Assembly (NCBI GenBank): GCA_018881555.1
Contig: JACAXG010000064.1
Coordinates: forward strand, 2,575,422-2,639,421
Length of the DNA: 64,000 bases
Direction: 5' to 3'
DNA from: Amblyornis subalaris
Lineage: Eukaryota; Chordata; Aves; Passeriformes; Ptilonorhynchidae
The notes below the pieces were generated by a model, which was not told the DNA's origin, did not search any database, and saw only the letters and a program-made list of their open reading frames with translations. Both the position numbers and the translations under genes were made by a program. The stretch's first letter is position 1; the number at the start of each line of letters is the position of its first letter. Of the stretch, positions 48,251 through 60,247 are shown piece by piece.

Positions 48251-48506
48251 AGGGCTTAAAGTTGAAGGAGAGTAGATTTAGATGGGATATTAGGAAGAAA
48301 TTCTTCCCTGGGAGGGTGGTGAGGCCCTGGCACAGGCTTCCCATAGAAGCTGTGGCTGCCCCATCCCTGGAAGTGTTCACAGCCAGGTTGGATGGGGCTT
48401 GGAGCAACCTGGGATAGTGGAAGGTGTCCCTGCTCATGGAGGGAGGGTTGGAACTGGATGGGTTTTGAGACCCCTTCCAACCCAAACCATTCCATGATTC
48501 TGATTC
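48251..48506 (+). mobile_element. CR1: CR1 LINE 3' fragment, type A
   Basis: A well-preserved sense copy. It includes GAGAGTAGATTTAGATGGGA, AGGAAGAAATTCTTCCCTGG, GAAGCTGTGGCTGCCCCATC and GGAGCAACCTGGGATAGTGG. It ends AACCATTCCATGATTCTGAT. It faces a minus-strand type A copy at 50133-50645, 1.6 kb away. Confidence 0.95.
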
Positions 48507-50132
48507 ATTAACAGTTTCCNGAGACTGAACACAGCATAAAGGCAGGGCTGATGTCAGGGCTGGTTTAAGAGCGTGGAAAACTTTCTCTAAACTCTTCTGT
48601 GTTCTATCACAGAAGTTTTTATTTTAAAAAAGTGTGTATGTNTGTATGGATGTGGTTTAGAGATGAATGAGTTTGATCTGGAAATTTAAATAAGGTTCCT
48701 AAGAGCTAAAGAGATGAGGTCTTAAAAGGGAAAGATTCAGCTTGTTCACAAAACAGATCAGTGAAATACCATCAGATGGAGCTTGAAGAGATTTCAAAAG
48801 GGGGTATATGACACATGGCTGAGGTCTTGGTGACTTAGGATATCCCTTCAAGTTGCCAGTGTAGCCCAAGATGAAATGTCAGAAGACTCTGTCTATAGGA
48901 ATGATTTGAGCAGTGAACTTCCATATACCCTTGGGAAAATCTAGAACTCCCCAAGGAATATAAAAGATTGTCAATGTCTACATTTTGTTACGTCCCTGAG
49001 TGCAGGATTCAGGTGAGCTGCTGCAGTTCTCTCTGTTTGCACACACAAAGCTTCAGAAGGCTACTCCCTCAACTTCTTACTTTGAAAACTTGCAAGAAAT
49101 TATAAATGAAGATGACAAAATCTCTTCCTCAAAGGATTATATATTTCTCGTTAAACTTTAACTTCATTTAAAATCCATCCTTGATCCTCTTAAANTATTT
49201 GCGTAAGTGAATGAGGGCTGTAAAACACGACTGAAGCTTTCCTCCTTGGGGAAGCAGCTTGACCAATTTACATATTTATTAAATATTTTATATTTTACCA
49301 GATTGTATGCACTTCAAAATGTCACATCTTATTTTTGGTCTGAGCACTGCATAACCATAATGGCTATTTTCAGTCCCAGAAGAGGGAAAAAAAAAATAAT
49401 CTGCATCTCCTGATTTGACCACTTCTTAAGGATTTGAGTTTTTTATTTCTATGTTTTTACTCTGTTCTGCAAAATTTTAACTTTTAGCGTTATGAAGTAT
49501 CGCTGGTTCTGTGCAAATTAATCTCCTGTGGGGCTACACGACCAACCTCTCATTTTTCCTCTGGAATGAGATTTAGCTTTCTAAGCATCCAAACTGAACT
49601 CCTGAACCTGTCTGATGGTTATTTTAGCTGTAAAGAAAACAAACACAAAGCTGTTGCGAACCAGAAANGCGTATGAGGAAATGTTTTCCCTCGTGGTACG
49701 AGGATCTATCAAAGCAGCGTTGATATTTCGGGTGTAATTCCTCCCTCACCCTCACAGTTCAGCTGTGAGCATCTGGAGCAGAGACTTTTCCCTCTGTTAA
49801 TGAAGTACACGACTAAGGCACACATGAGATACCATCACTAGGGCTTCCTGTGAGCGGTTTGGAGTCTGGAGACTGAACGGATTAAGGCACCAACAGGATG
49901 CACAAGATGAGGGCACATGCCCAGTTTTGCTGCTGAATGAGGGTTGTGGAACAAACCCCTTTCCTCTGCATGTCCCCATTTCTAATGGGACCAACCCCCT
50001 GCACAGAGGGCTTTGAGGTGCAGCTGCTGAGAAAAGAGTTTGAAAGCAACTTTCTTTAGAAGCCACGGAGAATGTCTATTACTCTCTTTTCTGGCCACTT
50101 CTAGAATGCATGACTGCCCTGGATGTAACCCT
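48507..50132. other. Unique AT-rich sequence, no gene seen
   Basis: No repeat, RNA or exon was recognised in this 1.6-kb spacer between opposed CR1 copies. Confidence 0.45.
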
Positions 50133-50645
50133 GATTCACAGAATCATAGAATCATAGAACCATGGAAGGATTTGAGTTGGAAGAGACTTTCCAGGTCAGC
50201 TCGCTCCAAACCCCTGCCNTGGGCAGGGACATCTTCCACTAGACCAGGTTGTTCCCAGCCCCATCCAACCTGGGCTTGAACACTTCCAGGGACGGGTCAG
50301 CCACAGCTTCTCTGGGCAACCTGGTCCAGGGCCTCACCACTCTCCCAGGGAAGAATTTGTTCCTAATATCTAATCTAAACCTCCCCTTTTTCAGTTTTCC
50401 TCCTTGTCCTATCACACCATGCCTTTGCCCAAAGTCCTTCTCCAAGTTTCTTGTACACCTTTAGGCACTGAAAAGCTCTCTAAGGTCTCCCTGGAGCCTT
50501 CTCCAGGCTGAACAACCCCAATTTTCCCAGCCTGTCTCCATAGCAGAGGTTGCTCCAGCCCTTGGATCAACTTAGTGTTCCTCCTCTGGACTCACTCCAA
50601 CAAATCCATATCTTGTGTTGGGGGCCCCAGAGCTGCGTGCAGTGT
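50133..50645 (-). mobile_element. CR1: CR1 LINE 3' fragment, type A, long copy
   Basis: The plus strand starts GATTCACAGAATCATAGAAT and passes TTCCACTAGACCAGGTTGTT, GAACACTTCCAGGGACGGGT, TCCTAATATCTAATCTAAAC and AAGGTCTCCCTGGAGCCTTC. It continues through CTGAACAACCCCAATTTTCC and CTCCTCTGGACTCACTCCAA to GGGGGCCCCAGAGCTGCGTG. It spans the whole 3' untranslated region and reaches the last part of ORF2 in antisense. With the copy at 59329-59834 it is the longest CR1 piece in the window. Confidence 0.96.
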
Positions 50646-52532
50646 ATTAATTTTTCAGGATACATTCTTTANGAAAAATAAACCAAAACCACAACACACC
50701 AATAAACTGATGTAGAGATGAAAATATCTGACAAGAGAGCACCTGTCACATTGTTCAAGTGATCAATAATTGTAATATCGTATTGCCCTTGTCTACATTT
50801 TCAGGCCCTGGATTTTGTTGCATTATCCTTTCTGCAGAAGACAGTATTACTATCATAACTTTTGCCCCCGTTTGAATTTTTGCATGGCCCTGATATGCCA
50901 TTTTTCTCCTTTTCTTGATAAAATAAAGAGACCAGGCTGGGCTGCTCATTGCGATCCATTTGTTTCAAATGAATCATAGAATATTTTTGATTGCTCCAAC
51001 TGGGCAACATCCTTGAAGCATAAATATTAACAAATGGAAAAGTTTTTTGAGTTGCAGCCACACTGGATAGAAATTCATAGGTTATAGGCCTTTTCTAACC
51101 CTAAAATCCCCTCTTTGAGCACTGAAGGAACCCTTTGCCCTTTTAGCAACCATCCTTGTCTTTGGAGAGGGGGTAGGAATTCTGACCATGTCCCAGCTGT
51201 TGGGTGGAATAAGCTGCATTCTGAAATACCCCTCTTTGAAGGAAAAGCCAGGCAAAGGTTAGACCCCCTTACTGCTTNCTCAGCCTGGGTGAGGTAGGGA
51301 CAAATCTCCTTCAGAGTCATATCTTCCCTGGGGAGAGTCCACATTATTCATCCTTTCCTCTTCGTAGGTCCTCTGACAGCCTTATCAGTAAGAATTTCTT
51401 CCAGGTCACTGCACAATGAGCACAAAAGNCAGTCTAAGACTCCACCAGAAGCAGACCATGCTAAAAATAGCCTTGCATCCTAATTGCTGGATACAACTGT
51501 CTGCTGACCAACAATTGCTCCATCTGATCTGTGCCGTGCTGATTTCTTATTAAAATGTTAAATATCTTCCAGGAGTTAGGTATGGATGTGAAAAAATTCG
51601 TGTGGGCTGATATCAGTGGTCCATTCAGCCCAGGAGTGTGTCTTTGACGGAGGCAGGTCCTATTTCAACACACATTGTAGATTAAGCTCTATTATTTTTC
51701 TCCCGTTACAACCTCACATCAAATTGATGGTATTTCTTTTTCATAGGTTTATAACTTTGTTATTGCCCATCTTTAATTACAGATGCTGCATGACTTTGAC
51801 TGGAGNTGACATGGGTCTTTTAATAGGAGAGTTGGTCAGGTGTGGATACACACCCACAGCTTCTTCCATTAACAAAAAGGTAAATTATATNCTAAGTGGG
51901 CAGAACCAGACACTCTCAGAGCAAGTAAAAGGAAAGNGTATTTCAGATNTTCCTTTCTACNNCCCCTTAATTTCCTTCAAGATGACAGGAAATGTTGATC
52001 TCAGGAGGCGGCAAAGGACAGGACAAAAATCTACATCCCTTTTGAGGGCGTGAANGAGCTAAAGCAATTTTTGTAACAAAGACCCATGCAGGTACTTTAA
52101 GGACCTTGTGAGTAGTTGTGAATTCTGTTTTCTAAATGCTTTCTATGTTTTAAGTCAATATAGAGGGAAGCACAGTCAAAAGAGGATATTGGCAAAGATC
52201 AGCTCCTAGGCAGCACCTCTAGGGAAAGGCTTAGAGGAAAACTGCTGCCTTCCAGTTTGGAGGAGAGACTGCTGCTGTTAAAAGGTTAAATTGCCATGAA
52301 ATTGTGCTCTTCTCCCTCCAAATACATCCAAAATTCTACCATGGAGTTTTATTATTTCGGGGTTTTGTTCTGGTATGGTTTTTTTTTTGTTTTTGGATTT
52401 GGGTGCCTGTGTGTGTGTGCGTTTTGTTGGGTCTTTTCTTGTCTGTGGTAGTTCCAAAAGTGTCTCTTCTTTGCCAAAAAAATCTGTTGTGTGCTGACAC
52501 CACGCTTGGTAATCCTTCCCATAAAATCAAAG
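50646..52532. other. Unique sequence, no gene seen
   Basis: No transposon or exon was recognised. A 145-codon frame at 51616-52053 contains several ambiguous codons and no domain. A short TG-rich run lies near 52405. Confidence 0.45.
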
Positions 52533-52640
52533 TATCATAGAATCATGGAATGGTTTGGGTTGGAAGGGACCTTAAAGACCANCCAGTTCTAACCCCACAC
52601 CATGNGCAGGGATGACCAGATTGCTCAGGGTCACATCCAA
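52533..52640 (-). mobile_element. CR1: CR1 LINE 3' terminal fragment, type A
   Basis: The plus strand reads TATCATAGAATCATGGAATG, GTTTGGGTTGGAAGGGACCT and TAAAGACC, then GCAGGGATGACCAGATTGCT and CAGGGTCACATCCAAGCC. The CACCTTCCACTAG block is lost by a small deletion. Confidence 0.92.
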
Positions 52641-53263
52641 GCCAATCCTTCATTACTTTAGTGCTGGCAAAAGCATGGGCAGAACGTGGATCAACGGAAT
52701 TTATGAATCTATGGCCTCCCCTCTCAACAGCCTCGGTCTGTGAGCTCAGGACCAGGCACCGTGACCAGAGTGAGTGGAGTTTCCCCTGGTGTCATCTGAG
52801 AGTTTTTCCCATTGCATTTAATGTTAACAGAGGAGGTGGAAAGATTGATTTTCTTGAATTGCTGAGCACACAGAGAGCACAGTGTCTCTCAGTGAGCTGT
52901 GGACAACCATTCAGCCTTGTTGCTGTCCATAACATCTGAGTTGTGATCCTCCCATGTGTTGCTATTGGCACCCAACCCAGAAGAAGGTGGGAATTTGGCT
53001 CTGATGGATGTTTTTATAGTTCCCTTATAGGACTTTCAGTGCCTTTTACTCACAAGATCCTCAAAAGGTCAGGACCTACTAACCCTTGCTTGGGGAGCTT
53101 TACTGATCTGTCCAAAAATGAGCATTTATTGTGTCACATTAGGCTGTTTGAGATGTCTCTGCAGGGCTGGCAGGTAGAACAGGGGATGNCAAGGAGAAAA
53201 ATGTTTCTGGAGAACCAGCAGGAGGAGAATCAGGAAAGACAGAGAGTTGCGTATAGGATATAA
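52641..53263. other. Unique spacer
   Basis: No repeat, exon or RNA was recognised. Frames here are short and uninformative. Confidence 0.4.
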
Positions 53264-53592
53264 AGCATAGAATTAGTAAGGTTGGGAAAGAGCTCCAAGA
53301 TCCTGGAGTCCAGCCATTAGCCCAACACTGTCAGGTGCTCCACTAAATTGTTTCTCAAGGCACCACATCTACACATTTTTTGAACACTTCCATGGACAGT
53401 GATTCCATCACTTCCCTGGGCTGCCTGTTCCAATGCCTGACAGCCCTTCCAGAGAAGAAAATTTTCCTAATATCCAATGTAAACCTCCCCTGGTGCAAAT
53501 GGAGTCTGTTTCCTCTAATCCTATCTCTTGTTACCTGGGAGAAAAAACTGACTCNCCACCTGTCTACAACCTCNTTTTGGGTACTTGTAGTA
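53264..53592 (-). mobile_element. CR1: CR1 LINE 3' fragment, type B
   Basis: The plus strand reads AGCATAGAATTAGTAAGGTT, CCAGCCATTAGCCCAACACT, TTCCATCACTTCCCTGGGCT, GAGAAGAAAATTTTCCTAAT, CTTGTTACCTGGGAGAAAAA and a GTACTTGTAGTAATAG block. This is the antisense 3' region of a type B CR1. A 10-base tandem repeat begins about fifty bases beyond its 5' truncation point. Confidence 0.94.
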
Positions 53593-53640
53593 ATAGTAGT
53601 TGTAGTCATACCCAGAAGGGATGGAAATCAGTACAGGAAT

Positions 53641-53680
53641 AATATTGTACCGTATTGTACCATGTTGTACCACGTTGTAC
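53641..53680. repeat. 10-bp tandem repeat, four copies
   Basis: Four consecutive decamers, AATATTGTAC, CGTATTGTAC, CATGTTGTAC and CACGTTGTAC, share the core TTGTAC, with changes only in the first four bases. This is a minisatellite-like slippage product. Confidence 0.92.
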
Positions 53681-56111
53681 ACCTGTGGTGAGATTCATTT
53701 CTAAATGAGGGTTTTAGAAATTCATTCTTTCCACCAGCTGCTTCTTCAAAGTAANTAAAATTTCTTGTGAACTTGACCCGGAACTTGCTGCTGGTGCCCA
53801 AAACTCAGCCCCATAGTATGGCTGATGGAGCCAAAGTGCTGCCTTTACTGGAAATAGCAAAAAACTTTGCAACCTTAGGGATGATGAAGTGATCCTACTC
53901 AGCCCTACAGCTCCATGCAGAGTGAGTACTTAAGGCTGTGGCTNTGATTCATGACTCTCTCTTCATTTACAGCAGCAGAAACCTAACTCAAGTTTTAGGN
54001 TTTACACAGCTGGCATTGGAACTGTTCTGACTAGCAGTGACCACAGGCTTTAAAAGCAGNAAAAGCAGAGAAAGCCCACAGAGGTACAATATATCAACAC
54101 TNAATTAAATTATAATCCTGAGTTAGGAAAGCATTTATAGACTTGTGTGACAACAAACGTGCCGAAATGCCTAAAGGTGTGTGGCTACTGAAGAAAGAGC
54201 TGAATTAGGCCCTACTAAATTAATCTAACAACTGTAAAAGCATGATGAGCACTAGTTAGGTAAACTCTCTCATCTACTGTCAGAAGCTTTATTTGACTTG
54301 GGTTTCTCCTGCAGACAGCAGATTCCTCAGATTTTTTTCCTGACTGAGAGGTTTAATTAAACTCTGCCGTGTCTTCCAGCAGAACAATGACACTTTTCCA
54401 TGGTGGAAGAAACACACTCCCCTTAGGATCCCCAAGTATTTCTGTACAAATAATACAAAGAAAAGTTGTCTCTCCTCTGGCCCTGGAGGGCACCTGACTT
54501 AAATATCAGTATAGGACTTGATTTTTCTCCTCACCCGACGGAAAGACAATCAAGGCTTTGATAAAGAGATCTGTGTAAGAGGCCTCTTCAAACACTACCA
54601 CCATAAAGTCAGAGGATATAAACTGCATGAGTTGTTTATCCAGCCTCATCACTTCCTCCATGAGCAAAAGAAACCTGTGAATATTAGAGGGGAAAATGTT
54701 CTTGCCTTAATAGCATCTATTGTGTTATACAGTGTTGTCTGAAGTGCCCTCAGGCTAAGTCAGATTGCCTTCATAAGCAACTCCTCACCAGACAAACCCT
54801 TCTGCCTACTTCATTTTCCCTTTCTTTCAGGCCATAGTGTAGAGCTCAGCAAAATGGGATNGGGAAGTTGATCCTGTTGCAGCTAGATTTGGGACAACTG
54901 TTTTTTCTAGGATTCCCTTTAAAGTAATCACAATATTCTTGAAAAATGCAGTGCCCTGCTAGCTGTTCTGGCCTGGAACGTTTTAAGGTACCAGTGCCGA
55001 CTATTTCTGTGTATCTGTGTGCTTTTTATCCAGGCTTAATCCAAAATTTGCACCCCAGTCCCATCGCAGGGGGTGGGTTTTGTGCCTGGAAATCACACGA
55101 TGTGAAGGTGTTAATGCTCAGAAAAGACACACAGGGCTGTTACGCGTGCGTTCAGAAAACTGGCCCCAGATCTTCTCAGAGTGATTAATCTGTCTGTTCT
55201 TCTCAGTTTCTTTAGTAAATGTTCTGTGACACACTCAATTAGATCTGGTGATAAAACATCTTCCACTGGGATGTCTGGCATGCTTGAAGTTAACCCCACG
55301 TTGCAGGGTTTCCTCAGCTCATGGACCTGTTACAAATTCATGGTGCTCAGAGACTTTCTGTGAGGTGCGGGAGCTCAGTGTTTCTTTCCGTGTGGCTCCT
55401 GGCATTTAGAGACACACAAAAAAACACCCCTAAAAATGAAACAGAAACAACCCCAAAGCAAAACACGCCCACACTAACATCAGTAGGCCATGTATTTTAA
55501 TCCTCAGTCTAGTCTGGGAGTGTTTCTGCCAGAATATCCCCTGGTGCTGTGTCCAGATCAGTTTTAAATGCTTTAAGTGGTGACGTGTTTGCTGCTTCCA
55601 TGGGACCATCATCACTCAGGCTGATAGATCAGTCTAACAGTGCCTAATGCCTGTCAGCATAAGCTGTGCTCTCAGTTTCTCAGCCTTATCCCTGCTGGAA
55701 AAAAGAAAAAAGTACTTATCCTTTTGCCTTGCTAGTGGTTGACAGAAAGTTAATTAGAGCCAGAAAAAAAACCCCAAACTTTTTCCCCAGAAAGTTCAAC
55801 CAGAAGTGTTTTTGACTGAGGAATCAGTCCAAAGAGTACTTTCAACACTCTCCACACAGGCAAAAGTGCTGAAGTTTCTGATGCACATATTTTTGAAGGA
55901 AAGCTTCCCTTTCGATATTAAAATGTGCATGAAATTACACTTAGCATCTCGAGTCCCCCAGGAAAGCAGGGCTCTGCAGAATCAGTTTTCACAGAGCAGC
56001 ATGGCTGAGGTTCAGGTTGTTTCATCTGCCTCTTCCAGTTGCTGAATTGCATTTTGAAACTGTACCTTCAACTCTAACCAGTTTGGTTGTAAGCTCGGTG
56101 CTGACACTGCA
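53681..56111. other. Unique sequence, no gene seen
   Basis: About 2.4 kb has no recognised transposon. A T-box-like inverted motif lies at 55093-55113 (see findings). No exon or RNA gene was recognised. Confidence 0.45.
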
Positions 56112-56390
56112 GGTAGGTGGATGAGAAACTCAACACGAGCTGGCAAGGTGCACTTACAGCCCAGAAAGCCAAACGTGTCCTGGGCTGCATCCAGAGCAGC
56201 GTGGGCAGCAGCTGAGGGGGAGGATTCTGTCCCTCTGCCTCGCTCTGGTAAAACCCCATCCAGCCCTGGGCACCCCAACGTAAGAAGGACGTGGAATTGT
56301 TTGAGCAGGTCCAGAGAAGAGTCCTGAAGATTCTCAGAGGGATGGAGCATCTCCCCGGAGACTGACAGAGTTGGGGTTGCTCAGCCCCTC
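56112..56390 (+). mobile_element. CR1: CR1 LINE ORF2-end fragment, type D
   Basis: The sense copy carries GGTGGATGAGAAACTCAACA, TTACAGCCCAGAAAGCCAAA, CGTGTCCTGGGCTGCATCCA and GAGCAGCGTGGGCAGCAGCT. It continues through ACCCCAACGTAAGAAGGACG and CAGAGTTGGGGTTGCTCAGC. This is the end of ORF2 and the start of the 3' untranslated region. It breaks off at 56390. A matching CR1 3' tail resumes at 56703, so both may be parts of one element. Confidence 0.92.
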
Positions 56391-56702
56391 ATCAGTTGGT
56401 AATGGGTGGCAGGTGGATCCATTTTCATCAAATTATCTGGACTTTTCAAAGACTTGGGCCTTGCCCAAGTCACTCNGTACCTGGAGTTACATCCCACTGT
56501 GTATGAGCACCAGCAAGGCAATTTTCTTCTTGTCTATTTTAAAAGGCCTTAAATTGTTATGTCCCAAAGAGGGTTACAGTTTTGTACTAGGTATTCTCAC
56601 CGTGGGTGTTTTTATGGTGCAGAACAGGTGCCTCCCTCTCAGGCATGGCAACAACCCCGATGCAACAACAGCTTCACTTTGGGGGACCATGTCCACACTC
56701 AC
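56391..56702. other. Segment between two CR1 pieces
   Basis: These 310 bases lie where the middle of a CR1 3' region would be expected. I cannot align them to CR1 by eye. They could be a diverged CR1 middle, a replacement or an insertion. Confidence 0.4.
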
Positions 56703-56808
56703 TGGAGATACTCCAGAACCATGTGGACACAATCCTGTGCAATGTGCTCTAGGAAGACCCTGCTCGAGCAGGTCTTCCCTTCCAAACTTACCTGTTCCAT
56801 GATTCTGG
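56703..56808 (+). mobile_element. CR1: CR1 LINE 3' terminal fragment, type D
   Basis: The sequence CTGGAGATACTCCAGAACCA, CAATCCTGTGCAATGTGCTC and TAGGAAGACCCTGCTCGAGC, then GTTCCATGATTCTGGAA, matches a CR1 tail of the CTGGACACGGTCCTG kind. The block of about forty bases that normally follows CTTGAGCAGG is missing. It lies in the same orientation as the piece at 56112-56390. Confidence 0.8.
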
Positions 56809-58548
56809 AACGCTGGGAATAGTTCTGCCANACTGAATTACCACAATGCAATAGGTGGAAAACAGGAAAAACTGCCGTGAATTAGGAGCCTGTAAGAAGT
56901 CCTCGTGTCACATGGAGATGCCACCCCAAGGTGCATTCAGAGGTGGTGAGCAGCAATCCTNTGTTGCCTCTCACCCAACAGCTTCCAGCTGCTTCCATAA
57001 TCTGCACCAAGAGCTCCATCGCCTCCACTTTCTCCTGAGGAAGCCTGAACCACCTGTAAGAACAGGAAATTTCTGAGAAAGAGAAGAAAATNACTTATAA
57101 AATAAAGAAACTCTGTGACAGAGGCATCAAAGTGACAGCTAAAGACCTTCTTCTTGAAGTGGCCTAATGAAATCTCCATGCCTGATGTCACCTGAGGAAA
57201 TGCCACTGATAGCTGCTCTGGTTTCACAGGCAGGGATCATTATGTTACAGCATCACTGTCACTCTNGCACAGTCTGGACTCAGTTGAGAGTGAAAAGAAC
57301 TGTTACTTTTTTCATTTTCCCCCCCCCCATTCTGGGATTTAAAGACTGCTTTTTAGCTCTTTGTCACTTTCCCAGACATAAGGGGTATTAAAGTAATTAT
57401 AACATAAAACTCTGGGCAAAATATTTAGGTCAGCTCCTGATAAGCACCTGACAACAGGCTTGTTCCCTAATGGGTGGTGTTNGGAGCAGGTTTTCTGTAG
57501 GTTTTGTGAGTTTCAAATAAGATTCTGGACAAATTCAGTGCCGTGGATCATCTTCTGTGCTGGCAGCCTGGGAGGGGAGGGAATACACCAGACTGGAGAT
57601 TGGTGTGTGCATGAATAACCCAGATCCAAATGATGGCTTTCACTGGGGGCCCAAAGGGAGCCAGGGAACCAACCCTCATATTTAGAAGTTCAGAATGAAA
57701 AAGAGGGACGAAAGAAGGTGCCCTTTTCCATGTGCTGTGGGTGGAGTGGGAGCTTCAGGCAAAGTTTGTCAGAGAAGCCCTGACACTGGGTCATGAGGTA
57801 CAGAAAGGACCCCCTGGCTTTCTAAACTCCTTCTCAGAAAGGAGCCTGGGGGTGGCTGGATCTTATCTTGGCCTCACACTATCGACTGTTTTAAGTTTTG
57901 AAACTTTGTCCTGCAGGTTTTAATGATGGAAAATCAGACAAATTTGTATAAGAATGAAATATTTATTATGATAAATGATGAGACAAAAAGATCTCAATGG
58001 AATTATTTACTATGCAGTATAAAAGCTAAAACCACTAGTAGTGTATAGCATAATATAATGCACTATATTAAAGAAATTATATTAAAGTAAATATATTAAA
58101 ACTAGAAAAAAAACCAATTATTAAGTAGAGATTGATGCAGCTTACCAAACCAACACTTGTGGGCAGGTTTCTTTCTCTTCACCTTGAGGAGTATCCTTGG
58201 TGGGTGTCCCCAAAATCCAAGAGAAATATCTCCACACACTCCAAGGAGGAATATGTTAGAAGAACCCAGCTGGATGGAAGTCAACTGGACTTCTATGGTG
58301 TAAAGGGATTGACTGCCAGTCATGTGCCTCCAGGTCAGTTTATGAGCTTATCTGCCAAATCTTTGCCTCACTATCAGGATGTTCATTCAGGGTTAGTTGC
58401 CAGAATGAATTTTAGGATAATTCAACACCAAACCCAGCACATGGTGCCCCTTCCCAATCCACACTGATAGATCTGCAAATAGGACCTTGCCTGAGTTGCT
58501 TGACCCCATTCCAGAGCATCCAGGGCGAACCATCCTGACACACCTATG
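56809..58548. other. Unique sequence, no gene seen
   Basis: No repeat or exon was recognised. The stretch at 57950-58110 is strongly AT-rich, with repeated ATATTAAA words. A C run lies near 57322. Confidence 0.45.
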
Positions 58549-58615
58549 GAGGACCAGGAGCTGGACTCGATGATCCTAGTGGGAACCTTCCAACTCAGCA
58601 GATTCCGTGATTCTG
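58549..58615 (+). mobile_element. CR1: CR1 LINE 3' terminal fragment, type C
   Basis: The sequence GAGGACCAGGAGCTGGACTC, GATGATCCTAGTGGGAACCT and TCCAACTCAGCAGATTCCGT, ending GATTCTG, is the type C tail also seen at 515-585 and 44167-44237. Only the last 67 bases remain. Confidence 0.88.
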
Positions 58616-59328
58616 CAGCTCTCTGGATGTGACTGTCCCATTCTGGCACACGTTTCTTTGTCTCTTGGACCCCATGCATACAGACAGAGCTCGAAGAAAA
58701 GTTTTTGTTCAAGCATTTTTTTCATACATTAAAAAAGCACTTTTGTTGAAACACTGCAATTTTGAACTGTAAAAACTGATCAAAACCCAATACTTTTTAT
58801 TTTTATAAGGGCTGTCTCGTTTTGCTAAATGGTTTTAATCATTCTAATTTTGTCTCAAAATTATGTTTAACATCATTTCTTTTTCTGGATTAGCTGTAAT
58901 ATCCCACTTCATGAACTGAAATATTTGAAGGTTNAATCAGTTTGGATGGGCAATTTACACCATGTGGTAAATTTTGAAATTTTCTTTGACAAATGAAAAC
59001 TGCTTTCTGAGAAGATGAAATTTCCCAGAGGATAAAAATTCTATTTCCCAGACACCTCTGGAGGAAAACTCATGTGAAAATGACATCTTTCCCTGCACTG
59101 TAATAAAAAATGGTCTCAACTGAGTGCTATTTATGACCAAGCCTACAAACTATGATTCTTTGGAAAGCATAAATAGCATCAAACAAAAAATGTCTCTTAT
59201 TTCCTTAAAAATGGACAACTTACTTCTGAGTGATTTCTTTATTTTTAGCAGTTCTTTTTTTAAAGAAAATCCCTTTTCTGATGTGAATTCAATTATCATT
59301 CCCCTACATTTGTTTAACTGTGTGAGCT
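58616..59328. other. Unique AT-rich spacer
   Basis: AT-rich DNA with no recognised repeat, exon or RNA. Confidence 0.4.
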
Positions 59329-59834
59329 GATCACAGAGTCACAGAGTGGTTTGGGTTGGAAGGCACCTTAAAGATCACAGAGTTCCAACCCCCTGCTGTG
59401 GGCAGGGACACTTTCCACTGGACCAGGTTGCTCCAAGCCCAGTCCAACCTGGGCTTGAACACTTCCAGGGATGGGGCAGCCACAGCTTCTCTGGGCAGCC
59501 TGTGCCAGGGCCTTACCACCCTCCCAGGGAAAAATTTCATCCTAATATCCAATCTAAACCTACTCTCTGTCAGTTTGAATGCATTCCCCCTTGTCCTGCC
59601 ACTCGAGGTCCTTGTAAATAGTCTCTCTCCATCTTTCTTGTCAGCTCCTTCAGGTATTGGAAGGTTGCACTTAAGTCTCCCCAGAGCTTTCTCTTTTCCA
59701 GCCTGAACAATCCCAATTCTCTTAGTCTTTCCTCACAGCAGAGCTGCTCCATCCCTCTGATCATCTTGGTAGCCTCCCCTGGGCTTGCTCCAAAAGGTCC
59801 ACGTCCTTCCTGTGCTGGGACCCCAGAGCAGGAT
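59329..59834 (-). mobile_element. CR1: CR1 LINE 3' fragment, type A, long copy
   Basis: The plus strand starts TGATCACAGAGTCACAGAGT, then GGTTTGGGTTGGAAGGCACC, TTCCACTGGACCAGGTTGCT, GATGGGGCAGCCACAGCTTC and CATCCTAATATCCAATCTAA. It continues through TTCCAGCCTGAACAATCCCA and CCTCCCCTGGGCTTGCTCCA to GGACCCCAGAGCAGGAT. It covers the 3' untranslated region and the end of ORF2 in antisense. It faces a plus-strand copy at 61201-61642. Confidence 0.96.
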
Positions 59835-60247
59835 ATTTAACCTTCCAGCAACCAGTGACTTGCACCAAAGTTAAACTAAAAGAAAGTAGAAAGAACAGCA
59901 AGAAACTCTGTATTCTCTGCCTTTCCCTATGCTCCAATTGCTTTATTTCACTTTTTACCCCCTTTCGGGGTGAAACACTTAGTGGAGAACATTTTCTTAC
60001 CTTTATTGGTACAACCCCACCATTTAAAGCTCCAATGCAGAAGGTGCCTAAGCACCTACTGAAGTCCCAGTTGTGTGCTCAGAGTGGAGCTCCTGCTCGG
60101 AGAAGGTTTCTCTAAACGATGCTCAAAACAGAGGGAGTGTTCATTGCAGGCTCTGAACTACATACAAAGTCAAGAAGGGGTAATAATAAGAAAATAAGTG
60201 CAGAGACAATGTTTGTAGAGGAGCAAATGATGGCTAAACTGCCCATG
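59835..60247. other. Unique spacer
   Basis: No repeat, exon or RNA was recognised. Confidence 0.35.

Noticed and set aside
51616..52053. 145-codon open frame
   Set aside because: Several codons contain N, which may hide stops, and no family is recognisable.
52395..52425. Possible TG microsatellite
   Set aside because: Only about six uninterrupted TG units, too short to list as a repeat.
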